64,000 nt of DNA, from NCBI GenBank assembly GCA_020740775.1, contig JAHEWK010000007.1:1116001-1180000 (forward strand). Reading direction: 5' to 3'. Position numbers and translations under genes: made by a program. Position 1 is the first letter of the stretch, and the number at the start of each line of letters is the position of its first letter. Positions 46,038 to 57,760 of the stretch are shown piece by piece. The notes beneath the pieces are model-generated. The model searched no databases, was not told where the DNA came from, and worked only from the letters and a program-made list of their open reading frames with translations. Source of the DNA: Ilyonectria destructans. Lineage: Eukaryota > Ascomycota > Sordariomycetes > Hypocreales > Nectriaceae.

Positions 46038-47604
46038 TTCTTCTTGTTACGGAATATGTTGACCTGAGAGTTGAATCTGGTCAGCACGGGAGGATTCCAT
46101 GGCGCTGGATTATGCAATTAGGGAGGGTGGCTATCAAGTTGGTGCCGTCTTATCCGAGCGTTGAGTTGGGCTCGGCCTTTGATGGGCGAACCTTACGGAT
46201 CCCCATTTCTTCCCATGATCCACATCGGACTGACTAATCCATCCAATAACTCAATTAACCGTAATCCCGTCATCATTAGCCGTAACTTATAGCAGGTTCA
46301 ACCGCGTCCATGGCCTGGAATTTGAGCCCTCACTCCCAACTTCTAAAAGATTGCTCACAACATTCTCCACGGATACAGATCTGATAGCACGCCAGAAGAG
46401 TAGAGCATATGAATTACCCTGACGATGGCCCGATCGGCGACTCGTGCTAATTGATGTCAAACCAGAAGACGCTGCGGAGACGGATGTTCATTGAATGCAC
46501 GATGGCAACTTCGCGGAAACTCCGATTGGCAACTACTACTCGTGCTTGATGCTGAGAACAATATTGTAACTACTGGGTGAGTAAATGTTGGTTACTTAGC
46601 TTGGCTCCAATACATAGTTGTCAGCAGTTCCGCCAAGTGCCGTTCGAATGTCATGCTATGGTCCCGATGGCCAGAAAATACCCCCATTAGTACCGTCCTA
46701 TTTCACACTAACATGACAAGAATAAGCTTCCTCCCGCTCAAGATAATGGAGGTGAAGATGGAGCATGTCCCACTGGTCTCAGCTGCTGATAGTAGGATGC
46801 TGCTTCCCGCTGGAAACACCGGTGTATCTTAGCCGGCTAGAACATTCGGTGTAGGGAACAAGAATGGGGTTTCTTGGGTTTGAAGAGCAAAAAGCTTGAG
46901 CCGTAGAGTTTGCCAGTGCGGCCTAAATTTATCATTAGCCCTCCAGCTGGCAAGGAGGATTGGCCCGCGGATGCAGGGTACCTCGGATAGCACAGTTGTG
47001 TCTCAGTTCAGCTGAACATATCCCCCCCGCTAGTGCGGCAATTCGTGTCCTTAGTATGAATAGTAGTGGGACCTTTGGCACTCAACAAACGCTAGTAATC
47101 TCATCCGATTTTCCGAAGCTTCTTATGTGCTGTACTCCATGCTACGAAAACCAACCTAGTTTAAATGTTCAGATCCATCAACCTGCTGTATTTCAATGTC
47201 ACATTTCTAAAGGTTTTACTACTATTTGTGCTTTCAATTTTGATCTATGAAGAAAGCAAACCTAAGCTTGATTTAGATATTGTTTTGAGCTAGATCTTTG
47301 TGGAAATGATCTGCATTGTTCAGGACACGTTCTGAGACATACATCCTCTGGCACCATAGCGGTGTGTAGAAACATTCTTTACTGCCAAGGGGGTTATAAA
47401 GATTTGATCCAAGTCCATTAGACTACGTTCGTCGCAGTGTGGAGTTCATTTCCGAAATACACAGCTATCTTGTGTGAAAGTCAGTCATGCTCAGACTGAT
47501 CAATTGATCGTTGTAGCATGCACCCTACATCGCCAACACAATCAACTACAATCAGTTCATACAATCAGTTCACTGGCCCATAAGCTTCTCAATTACAGCA
47601 AAAA
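46038..47604. other. Intergenic region, 1.6 kb
   Basis: No gene is supported. I looked for N-terminal NRPS sequence upstream of the relic at 47605 and saw none. Confidence 0.5.
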
Positions 47605-49340
47605 ATGATCAATGGGAATGGTAAGGGTGATGGCCCTGTGATCCCCCAAATCGTTGAAACACCTCTGCCAAATCAACCCCCGTTTATTACATCTCTTCAG
47701 AAAAGCGGCAGCGAAGGACACTGTGTCGGTATTCCAGCAAAGGGGGTGTATCGAGATCCAACGATTCTAACAGTTGAGCAGACCATGGACGATTACTGGC
47801 GAAAAGCGCTGGCAGACTGCGAGTGTGCTCCATTCCCGGCCCTCCCACCATCTGCCGGGCAACCGAAACCAGATAGTGCCATGGTGCATCAACTCCCCCG
47901 CCTTCAAGGCCAGTATCTGGGCATCACTCAATCTACAATAAACCGTGCTGCGTGGGCCCTGGTTGTGAGCCGGATGACCGATTCGGACGACGTTGTGTTT
48001 GGTGCCACTGTCTCCGGAAAGAGTCCACTGGCTGTAACAACAATAGTCCCAGTACGGATTCAGTTGGATAGGAACCAGACGGTTTCGAACTATCTTGAGG
48101 AAATACAGCAACAAACGACAGACATGATTCCATTCCAGCAGATCGAACTACCACGGATCACTCGAGTATGCCCTTTTTCGAAAGCCTGCATGTTCCAAAC
48201 ACTGCTTGTGATTCAGCCGCAGGGTTCCCATGAGCAGCAACAGAGCGGGCCATATTCCCTAGTGCTTGAGATCGAGCACGACAAAAGCCACGCGACCGCT
48301 ACGGCTATCTTTGACTCGAGAGTGGTCAGCCACTGGATGGTGAAGCTGTTGCTCGACCGGCTTGAGTTTGTGGTGCGTCAGCTTGATTGTGCAGGACCTG
48401 AACAAAGAATCGCCGATGTCGAGGTAGTCACCAAGAGTGATCTTGAGCAAATATGGGAATGGAATGGAACTGTCCCAGCACCAGTTGAGAGATGTGTCCA
48501 TGGGATGATTGAGGAACCGGCGCAGGACCAGTTAGCCTCGCCAGCTGTGTGCGCATGGGCCGGCAAGCTGACGGCCAAGTTCATCGCCTCCTATGCATCA
48601 AGCGAATGCACGATATGCAATGCTTTCAATTACAGTGCCCCCAGTCCCGATGGTTTCACTGGAATAGGACAAGGACTTGGGGTGGTCACTTGGGTGGTAG
48701 ACCTGGATAACCACAATAGTCTGCTCCCACTAGGGTGCATTGGTGAACTATTGATAGAAGGTCCGCCTGTTGGTCTTGGCTATCTCGATAATCCGGAAGA
48801 TAATGCAGCCGCATTTATCGACGACCCAGCCTGGCTGTTGCATGGCTTTCAAGGTCGACCAGAACGACCGGGACGACATGGAAAACTCTACAAAACGGGG
48901 GATCTTGTCTACTACAACGAGGATGGAAGTTTGACATTCATCGGGCGGAAGGATGAGCGGGTCAAGGTTTGCAGAGATTGAATCAAACTCAAGGAAGTCG
49001 AAGGTTAGTCTAGGAGCACATGATAGAGGAGACAGTGTCCGTCGTTGGAGCCATTATATCTAAAAGGGAGAATTCAGAGCTAGCACCGGCAGCATTTGTC
49101 TCATGCAGACCAGTGCGCCTCTTGGGAGCTGAGCGGGCTCCGGGGGTTCGTTCTATTGTAGTTCACATCAACTTATATGCCATTCAAATCCCGACGTGCG
49201 CTGCTTCCTGATGTGCGAGTTCCCTGTCATGTTCTTCGACGGCTCGCCTTTCTCTAGCTGGAGTTCTGTGGCGTTGGTTAGTGCCGAAGAGCTGCAGACT
49301 TACGAGGCATCTGCACATAACCTTATCGTGTACAGCCATT
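47605..49340 (+). pseudogene. Non-ribosomal peptide synthetase relic (partial C and deleted A domain)
   Basis: A frame of 458 codons from the ATG at 47605 to a TGA at 48979-48981 carries the C-terminal half of a condensation domain (ITQSTINRAAWALVVSRMTD, DVVFGATVSGKS, VPVRIQLDRNQTVSNYLEEI) without the HHxxxDG half. An adenylation domain follows that jumps from its opening (WNGTVPAPVERCVHGMIEE, CAWAGKLT) straight to the A5 region (ASSECTICNAFN), so roughly 200 core residues are missing. It continues through GELLIEGPPVGLGYL, KLYKTGDLVYYNEDGSL (A7) and FIGRKDERVKV (A8). The usual RGQRIELGEVE then reads CRD-stop-IKLKEVE in the same frame. Further remnants (SAEELQTYEASAHN) appear near 49290-49320. 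It cannot make a working synthetase. Confidence 0.85.
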
Positions 49341-49486
49341 AGGTTCTAGATTATTTAGAAGCTAGTCAGCGCGACGGCCGCCAGAGGATCGCCGCTCAAG
49401 CTAAGGTGGGCGAACCCGTCACCGCTGAGCTAGAAAGTGAGCAGAGTTCGTTTCAAATTTCGGTCTTACATAACGAGAAGATTCAA

Positions 49487-52400
49487 CTAAGCGCCAAAGT
49501 GAACGTAGGGGATCCAGTGCGTGTTCACAGGCCCTTTCCGCTTCGTCTCCGAACCCAATAGCTCGGCATCTCTTGTGTCCTTGCCCTTGAGCCCCTCCCC
49601 ATCGCGTAGCGTCCTGAGCGCTTGATGGAGTGCTCGGCAAACCGCCATATCGGCCATGCCCTCGTCTCGTAGCGTTTTGTAAAACACCCTAGCTACATCA
49701 ACACAGTGCTTATCCGATACCTCCCAAAGTGTCCCAACAACATGCCGAAAACCCGTCAGCTGGAACGCACTGACTAAATGGATTCCTTCGTCAGAGAGTC
49801 TCAGGTCTTTGTTTGCCCCTGTCGAGCAGGCAGAGAGATACGCAAGAAATGGGCGGTTCCCTTGCAGTTGGTTATCGCGGAGATTTTGCACAGTCAGTGG
49901 GTCGTCCTCCCAGTCCTGGAGGAGTAAGCAGCTCCGTGAAGGTTCCATTGGGTCTGACCGTCCATGACCTGCGAAATGAAACAGGCTGCACGTTTTTAGG
50001 CACGCAAGAACATCACGTTTGAATGGACGTGGCGCAACCGGATCTAGCCGGAGCGACGGACACAGCTTTCTCAACATGTCAACTTCGTCGCCAGCGTACG
50101 GGAGTCGTCCATTCCGTGGTGTTTCTTGCATGGCAACCAGAAGGGCAGACGGTGTTGAAGATTTTCCCATGGAGTTTTGATCTTGTCGGCGTCCACGAAG
50201 CAATGACTTGATGGACAACGCGTATGATGACATGGTCCTGTCCAGGACTGTCTCTGTCGACCCTTGGCCGTGGCACCCAGCTGCATGAAGCGGCATCTGA
50301 CTAAGTACGCCGGTGGGAATCCACCAGACGTGAGGCCAATTGTCATCCGAGACTGTGGACGTCAATCGAAGCGCGTTCAAACAGGGGTGGCAGATAGCAT
50401 GCCAGAGCCATTCCAGCAGCGGCGTCAGATCATCAGACGCCAATAAAAGATTGACAGCCCATTCATTAACTTTTTTTTGTGACAAGTCAGGCAGTTCTAT
50501 CACCTGAATTCCGGTGTGCTCGATGATGAACGCGTCGCATCGGTAGATGCTCACGTTGACGACAATGATGGGATCTGGAGTCGCCGCCGCCGTTAGTTCT
50601 GCCTCGGTGGGTGGCTGAAGAAAGGTTTGGAAATCGGGCTTTGTGCGAATCGTTTCAACAAGCTCATCTAATTCCCGATCCACTTCATAATGTCGCCCTC
50701 GTTGTAGCTCCCAGGTAAACAAGTCATCAACCGACGTGGAAGTACGAAGGCCGTCGTCCACAGGCCGGTCGAGTTCATTCCGGAGAGACACAAACCTTTT
50801 TGCTAAGTCAGGGTACGCCCGCTCAAGATCCGAGACGTCGGTGCGTATATCCATGAGGAAACCTGCAATCAAACCACGGCCCTGTTCAAGAAGCCGCAGG
50901 GCATTGTACGATCCTTTCTTTGCGCTGAGAGTCGTGGCAGCAGCCATCGAGGCCAAGCCATAAAGTCGGACAAGCAAGCCTTGCCGGTCCGTGTGTGTCA
51001 AAGATCGTAGGCTCACTTTGGGAAGAAGGGTTACGGCCTCTTGCAGCAGCGAACTGGCACTCTCCCACCGTTCTTGCAACGCATGAACACTGGCGGCAGA
51101 CCCAGCTGACCGGATGCGAATAGACGGAGGAGCAGTTTCGCAATTCCATGCCTGAGTATACGATGCAAGCTGGCGATCCAAATCGTCTGTCGCACGCGTT
51201 CTCTCGAATCGCTTGCCAAGCCAGTTCCCGAGGTTGTTTAGCAAAGAAGAGCGACCGGGATGATCCTCGGGCATTGCGTCTACTGCCCTAGCGACAGTCT
51301 CAACACCGCGATCCAAATCCTTCCTGGAGCCAGTCTTTTTGAATCGGCTACCAAACTTATTTCCGAGATTATTCAGGTAGCTAGCAAGGTCGGGGTGGCC
51401 TTCAGGTGTCATGTCTACCGCTTTGGTTATGACTTCGATGGCACGAACGATATCGTCTTCCACACCCGTCTTCTCGAACTGCTTGCCAAGCAAGAGTCCG
51501 AGGTTGTTTAAATATCCAGCGAGATCGGGATGGCCCTGAGATGTGGCGTTTACCGCGTCGGCCATGGTTTTGATGGCACGACGTAGATCTTCTAGTGCAC
51601 CTGTCATCTCAAATCGTGTGCCTAGCATATTTCCCAAGTTGCTAAAGGACCCCGCGAGATTAGGGTGATCTTGAGGCGTGATCGCTACCGCTCTACTCGC
51701 AGCATCGACGGCATGATCTAGGTCCTCCATTGCGCCTATCCTCTCGAATCGATTGCTGAGCCTGTTGGCGAGGTTGTTTAAACGGCCGGCTGACTTGGGA
51801 TGGCCCTCAGGTGTAGCGCGCACCGCTCGAGTTGCAGCGACGATGGCATGATCCAGGTCTTCCATCACTCCCGTCCTTTGGAATCGCATCCCGAGAGTGA
51901 TGCTAAGGTTATTCGAATAGGGAGCAAAATCCGGGTTATCTTGGGATGTCGCATCTACCGCTTTGGTAGCAACATCAACTGCACGATCCAAGTCTTCTTT
52001 CGCGCCTGTTCTCTCGTATCGTCTGCTAAGACTGGCTCCGAGAGTGCTTAAGCAGATTGCGCGATCAGGATGATCTTGAGGCATAAAGTCCACCGCGCTG
52101 CTCACAGTATCAACTGCACAATTCAAGTCCTCTATTGCATCCGTCTTCTCAAAACGGGCACAAAGCCATGTTCCAAGGTTATTCAAGTAACCTATGAAAC
52201 TGTTGTGGTCCTGAGGTGTGGATAACATCGCTGTAGACGTAGCATCAATCGCACGGTCTAGATCCTCTACTGCGCCCATCCTCTCGAATCGTCGGCCGAA
52301 CCTGTTTCCGAGATTGCTTAGGTAGCCAGCGAAATCCGGGTGGCTTCGAGGCGTGATATCCATGACTCTGGTCGCAGTATCGACGGCACGATCAAAGTCC

Positions 52401-53230
52401 TCCGTTGCGCCCGTCCTCTCACACCGCGTGCTGAGCCACAATGCAAGATTGTTCAAACGAACAGCGAGCTTCGGGTGATCCTGAGGTGTGCCATCCACTG
52501 CCATAGTTGCAGCGTCGATGGCACGATCTAGATCCTCCATTGCGTCCTTCCGCTGAAATCGCCTGAGGAACATCACCCCAAGGTTGTTCCACATTCCAGG
52601 CTCGTTGTAGGGATTGGTCCCATGTACTAGCTGTTCCACGATTCCAATGGCCTTATTCAAGTCCCCGATGTGGCTGGACTGCTCATAATTAGTCATCAGC
52701 TTCGCTGCTCGATCCTTGAGAAGTCTCCTGCGAAAGCCAATGTCATCAGACGGCGATTCACAATTCGTTCTAGAGGTATCGTCACGTTAGCAACTTGCTG
52801 TTTCTGTACCGTAATATTGAGCGCACAGCCACATCCTCAGCGGCTGTATGCTAGAAGCATCCTCACGATTGCACGAGGCTGTAGAAGGTGCAACTTACCG
52901 CTGCCCCAACGGCGCAGGAGAGACGCCTTCTGCCAAGCGCTCATGCTGGTACATCCGGGCCAAAAGCATGCTTAGAATATCAAATTGCCGGTCGCGGTCC
53001 GGGTTATGTATAGGTGATGACGCGATCCATCCCTCAGTCAAATGGATGGCTCGTTCCAAGTGTTCTTTCAAGGTTGACTTCTCGAAGAGAAGGTAGTAGG
53101 CACAGATACGCAATTCGGTATGTTCATCATTTTGAGGGAATTCTTGCCCTTCTGCAAAAGAACGAAGGTTAGCTTCGGTCATGCCGTAAAGGAAGGCGGT
53201 CAACTTTTGCCCAAAGTTGGATCGCGCCAT
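49487..53230 (-). CDS. TPR-CHAT protein (caspase-like protease domain with tetratricopeptide array)
   Basis: Two exons (53230-52899 and 52769-49487, with a 129-nt intron) encode 1204 residues. After about 185 helical residues come ten near-identical-length 45-residue units (about 188-638), each like MEDLDRAIDAAT-DHPDLAGYLNNLGNRLGRRFERTGA, a TPR array. The C-terminal 350 residues are a CHAT domain. The catalytic pair is visible as His1046 in LFHFAGHGRSD and Cys1092 in AYLSACSTG; the family end THWIPYVHFG is intact. CHAT domains are separase/caspase-like cysteine proteases. In bacteria TPR-CHAT is a CRISPR- or gasdermin-linked effector; fungal versions are common but mostly untested. The acceptor of the intron joins GQR to TNCESPSDD without a stop. 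Confidence 0.9.
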
Positions 53231-54169
53231 CTTGATTATCGGGATGCCTGGCGGCTGCGATTTGCCTGGTCGGACACCGTATTCTTCGGGTCACTAAGGA
53301 ACTTATTTGGATCTGAACGTGCGCGCCTGGCTGCCAACGAGTTGTTATGCGGTACTGTATATGGAGTGCGCCACATTGCTGGGCATGGAAGGGAGAAGAG
53401 GAAGATCGATTGGGCGTGCATTAGGCATCAATGATGGTTTCGCTGCCACCACCAGCTAGCACTGCCACAGCCACCTTAACTGATTTCCTTCAAACGGCTT
53501 AGAGAAGTGGCACATTATGGCCAAGTTAGACTTCTATGGCTTCACCTATTGAGGGTGCTGGGCGTGGAAATGGGCAAAGAAAAGAGGGCGTCTGCTGCAG
53601 TCTGGTCTCCAAATCGCCACCAAACACATTCTGTCCCCCACGAATCAGGTGTCTCAAGGCCAAACGTGAAGCGTGAAGAAAGAATGCACATGCCTTTCCA
53701 CATCTGCTCCTGGGAAGCGGTAGTGGCTCGTAAAAAGGATTATCCAATTGAAGAGCGGGTTTATGCAGCATCATTCAGTGCCGTTATATCCGCGCCAGCC
53801 CTCCCAGATGTAGACTAACGTAAACAAGCGTGTTGTCTCCACCCGTCGTTCTCGTTTAAGGGCGATCCCGCCTGTAGCTTGCCTTGCGCCGCAATTCACT
53901 GCTGCCTGTGCACGCCGTGGCTGACAGTGTCGTTCTCGTTCTCGTTCATCGAAACCACCAAGACGCCAAAATGATGACCGCGCCGCCGCACATTCTCCTC
54001 CTCATGGGGTGCATTAGGCGATGGTCGATATATATATTGCTCCATCATTCCCCATAATCAACATGTTTTTCTCATTCAGACAGACATCAAACACTCACAA
54101 GCACAAGCCTCCAATTCTTCCTGCGCAGCATCTCTTTCTCTCGTCATACCGCCAACCGCATCCTTCAAC
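53231..54169. other. Intergenic region between divergent genes
   Basis: No gene is supported. A TATATATA stretch at 54029-54036 lies about 140 bases before the start of the gene at 54170 and is a plausible TATA element. Confidence 0.5.
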
Positions 54170-55725
54170 ATGTCTAATGAAGGCCTCGATCCACTCAAGC
54201 GATTTATCGTCAAAGGTATCGCCGGAGGAATCGGCCTAGCCTCAGAGAGCATTTCGTCCTACCAGGCGCGGCGAAAAGCGTCTCCCAAAGACGCAAGCAC
54301 TCCAAATAAATTCGCATCGGAAAACGAGTCAGCAACATTAAACGACGGTTGCCATCCACGGGAGGGAAGTCTTCCTGACAATGGCATCCCACTTACTCGG
54401 GATGAAGAGTCCCAGTGGAGGCTAGATGAGACCCAGGACCACCTCTTGCCCCCCCGTTCACTCGAAAAAGACCAGGGTGTTCAGCTCGATGAACATCTAG
54501 CACAGCTCCAGGTAAATGACTTGAACGATTCACTCGCCCGTCGATATCCCCCGCCCCTCGATGTCAAGAGCATACCAAAATTATCTATGCCCGTCATCTT
54601 GCCTCAAAGGAGGCCCAAGAGTCGACAGCGCGGCTTCATTCGCGCCTATGCACCTATACTCGACAGTACTACCATCTCTCAGGACATGTTCCTTGATTTC
54701 CTCGAAACATTCCACAAATCCAGTCAAGCATCCCCATGGTTTGCTGCGATCAATCTGGCAGCCATGGGACTGACCTTCATTCCGCATGTACCCATGATTG
54801 TCGGAATGGCTATCCAGGCCTCGGTGATGATTGCCGAGGACGTGCAAACCAGGACCAGGACCAATTCCTTCTTGGACAAGGCCAACGCGGATTTCTTTCG
54901 TCCCCGCGGCCTCTATTGCCTCATCATGACGTACAATCCTGACTCGACCGAGGGACACGCAATCGACCAAGCACAACTGTCATCGACCATCACCTCAACA
55001 CTCAATCCTTCTGGCTTGCAGAAGTACAAGCAAAAACTCCGCTCTTCGAGCGGCGAAATAGAATTTCCAGAAGCTGCGCCACTCGTGTTTCCAGGTCTTG
55101 ACAATTTGGATGACCAGGAATGCGATGAAACCACAGGGAAGAAAGAGAAGCCTGGAGCTAAGCAGTACATCGATGAGTATTACGACAAGAGGGCACAAGC
55201 CAAATTCGCCGGCAAACATCCCGACAGTGTACTGGCCCAAGGTCCTCGGCCAACTTTCACGTCTCGTTACGCAGACCCGAACCACCCTGCTAGCAGTGGA
55301 TCATTCCGATCCCTCATCACCGGCGGCTATATCAACCCCCCATCGATGTCAAGGTACCAATTCGATGGCTTTGACAGGTCTCAGCGAGGAGGCTTTCTAG
55401 GGTTGGATACAATTCGACGCGCCGCATCTCCCAAAGGCGAGGAGCAGAGAAGGTTTGATCCAAGGAGGGAAGCGGTGAATGACCGGAGTCAAGGCGGCCT
55501 CTTGGGGCTCCCAAGTCTTAGTGTGGTGATGAAGAAGGCACTGAAGAAGGTGAGACAACCAAAATCATAGATCCATGCCAACAAATGCTAACGAAGATAC
55601 AGAATGTCCTCTACCTGATGGTTGTGAACATGCCCTCCGAGGAGGAACTTGCGGATGCAATGGCCGAAATTGAGCGTCAGCGGGAGGGGGGTTTCAAGCT
55701 GCCAGGATTCCTCGCCAGGTTTTAG
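54170..55725 (+). CDS. Conserved-looking fungal protein of unknown function
   Basis: Two exons (54170-55549 and 55603-55725) encode 500 residues. The N-terminus KRFIVKGIAGGIGLASESI is followed by a polar, Ser/Asp-rich stretch (40-130). The core begins at QRGFIRAYAPILDSTTISQDMFLDFLETFHKSSQASPWF and includes a hydrophobic hairpin (AINLAAMGLTFIPHVPMIVGMAIQASVMIAED, about 198-230) that could be membrane-associated. After FRPRGLYCLIMTY comes a charged, disordered tail with Arg/Gly-rich parts (SQRGGFLGL). The last exon adds NVLYLMVVNMPSEEEL. The core reads like a widespread fungal family, but I know no established function and assign none. Confidence 0.75.
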
Positions 55726-56564
55726 GGGGCGTGGGCATGTAGAATGATAGCAAAAGCGCCAAATTCTTCGAATCACATGCTTGTGCTTGTTTATCCACGG
55801 GATGATTACCCACGTTTTCTCGAAATCTTGGCCTGGTCGAAGGTGTGTGAATGGGCGTCAAGTACGTTATGTATGAATAGCAAAATGGCCCAATTCTAGA
55901 GGCATCGCTCCTGGACTTTAAATAGCGTGTATTCTAGATGAATTAAGGCAGAGTCCGATTGACCGGTCCAATTTGTATGTGGTCTTTTTACTAGCCAAGC
56001 GCCGCAAAGCACGAGAGTCGGCCCAACATCGACTAGCTCCTCTCGGTGTGGAATCATCCTGCTCGGAGTTGTTATAAATTTTTAGCACGAAAGCCTCACA
56101 TTTGTCATCGCTAACAATCGGCGTCGGGCCAACGTCGCCACAGGCGCTCCGATTCAAGCCAAACCCAAATGGCGCAACGTCAAAGCCGTGATCCATCCAA
56201 ACTCCGTCGCCGCCACATTATCAACAATTCCGCCATCAACTCAGAAGTGGACACTTGGCCGTTATCGATACCGTCATGCAGGTCAATGGACGCTGAACAA
56301 CCCACTTTAGAGTGCGGAGTTTGATTAGTATCATCCGGCAACACCACGTAAATCTGTCCATAGCGATGCGCATGCACGTTTGTAAGCTGCATTCGGAGGG
56401 CACATGCGTCGTAGAGAACATGGAGTTCGAATGCCGTGCCATGACCCTATAAAGAAGAGAATCTCCCTTCGACTTTCAATATCGCCATCATCAACAGTCA
56501 CACATCCTTCAATCTACCAAGTACCATAACAATCGTCCAGAAATAAATATCCTCATCATTCAAC
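55726..56564. other. Intergenic region with an ambiguous minus-strand frame
   Basis: Minus-strand frames at 56392-56180 and 56196-55918 contain stretches that read like protein (VAPFGFGLNRSACGDV). I could not join them into a spliced gene with a good start. The right part holds the SDR promoter. Confidence 0.4.
56448..56454 (+). promoter_or_regulatory. Probable TATA box of the SDR gene
   Basis: TATAAAG is 111-117 bases upstream of the SDR start codon and is followed by a CT- and CA-rich leader, a typical fungal arrangement. Confidence 0.4.
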
Positions 56565-57341
56565 ATGAGCTCACCCCAGACTATTCTCATCACCGGAGCC
56601 AACCGTGGCATTGGCCAGGGCATTGTGACGGCTCTCCTCCTGAAGCCCTCGACCACTGTCATTGCCGCCGTCCGCGATACTTCCAAGGAATCTTCCATCG
56701 CACTGGCCAACCTTCCCAAGGCCGCGGATTCTCGCCTTATCACTGTCAAGCTGGATTCGGGTGTGGAGTCCGACCCTGCGGCCGCAGTGGAGACACTGCG
56801 AAAAGAACACGGCATCCAATCTCTGGACGTTGTCGTTGCGAACGCCGGCATTGCCCATTCCGGCGGCACCGTGCTCCAAAGCTCTGCCAGTGTAATCACC
56901 GAGCACCTGGCCGTCAACGCTGTTGGGCCCGTGGTTCTCCTCCAGGCCACCGCGCCACTGCTCAAGGCTGGCAAGAACCCTCGCTTCATCTCTATCTCGA
57001 CTATGATTGGAAGCCTTACCGGAATGCAGATGGTCGTCGGGCTGTTCGCCGAGGCCCCTCCCACCGCCAGCCCATACGGAGGAAGCAAGGCTGCCCTCAA
57101 CTGGTTCATGCAACGCGTCCACTTTGAGGAGCCTTGGTTGACCAGCTTGATCCTGCACCCAGGCTTGGTCCTGACCGACATGAGCAAGATCATGTTCGAC
57201 AAGGCGGGAGTGGACCCCAAGACTAAGGGAGCTATTACGGTCGAGGAGAGTGCCGGTGGCATCGTTGAAAGACTCATCACGGCCGACAGATCGGTCAGTG
57301 GTACCTTCCAAAACTACGACGGCAAGCCCCTTCCGTGGTAA
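56565..57341 (+). CDS. Short-chain dehydrogenase/reductase
   Basis: A single exon encodes 258 residues. The NAD(P)-binding TGANRGIG (Gly11/15/17), the structural VVVANAGIA, and the catalytic Tyr171-X3-Lys175 (SPYGGSKAALN) with an upstream serine in FISISTMIG are all present. TVIAAVRD after the second strand, with an Arg, suggests NADPH. The sequence style is close to fungal ketoreductases such as those of the norsolorinic acid type. It is probably cytosolic; the substrate is unknown. It is convergent with the secreted metallo-hydrolase gene. Confidence 0.9.
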   Translation: MSSPQTILITGANRGIGQGIVTALLLKPSTTVIAAVRDTSKESSIALANLPKAADSRLITVKLDSGVESDPAAAVETLRKEHGIQSLDVVVANAGIAHSGGTVLQSSASVITEHLAVNAVGPVVLLQATAPLLKAGKNPRFISISTMIGSLTGMQMVVGLFAEAPPTASPYGGSKAALNWFMQRVHFEEPWLTSLILHPGLVLTDMSKIMFDKAGVDPKTKGAITVEESAGGIVERLITADRSVSGTFQNYDGKPLPW

Positions 57342-57760
57342 GCTGGTGGACCAGTCTAGAGAGAATTGGTATTCTAGAATGTATTGAACCCATGTAGTCA
57401 TGACTCTATTTTTTGCATTTGACCTCGCACTTATTCTCAATCATGTGAATTGCTCAATGATTTGCTCCCAAGCGGTCGCCTTCCGAAAAGCCACCAGCCG
57501 ACCAGGGTTGGGGGAGTTCAGGAGATGATTCCCGGGTGGAGCATGCTAAAACACAACAACTCGACATTTCTCGTACCACAATGTTTATTGTATTTGATGT
57601 AATATTTCTATAACCCCAAGTATGTGAGCTCAATTCCATTTATTCTTCTTTTCAACGCCCAAATACATCCATAGTACATTTATTTGCTCCATGTAGGCTG
57701 TCGCCGATTTGTGGTCCCGCAGCTAGATTCCCAATCCTAGCGCCATTCCATCCAAAGTAC
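57342..57760. other. Intergenic region between convergent genes
   Basis: AT-rich 3' flanks of the SDR and metallo-beta-lactamase-fold genes; nothing else is seen. Confidence 0.5.

Noticed and set aside
56571..57440. Long minus-strand open frames of about 260-290 codons opposite the SDR gene
   Set aside because: They mirror the GC-rich SDR codons; only the plus strand carries SDR motifs and a TATA element.
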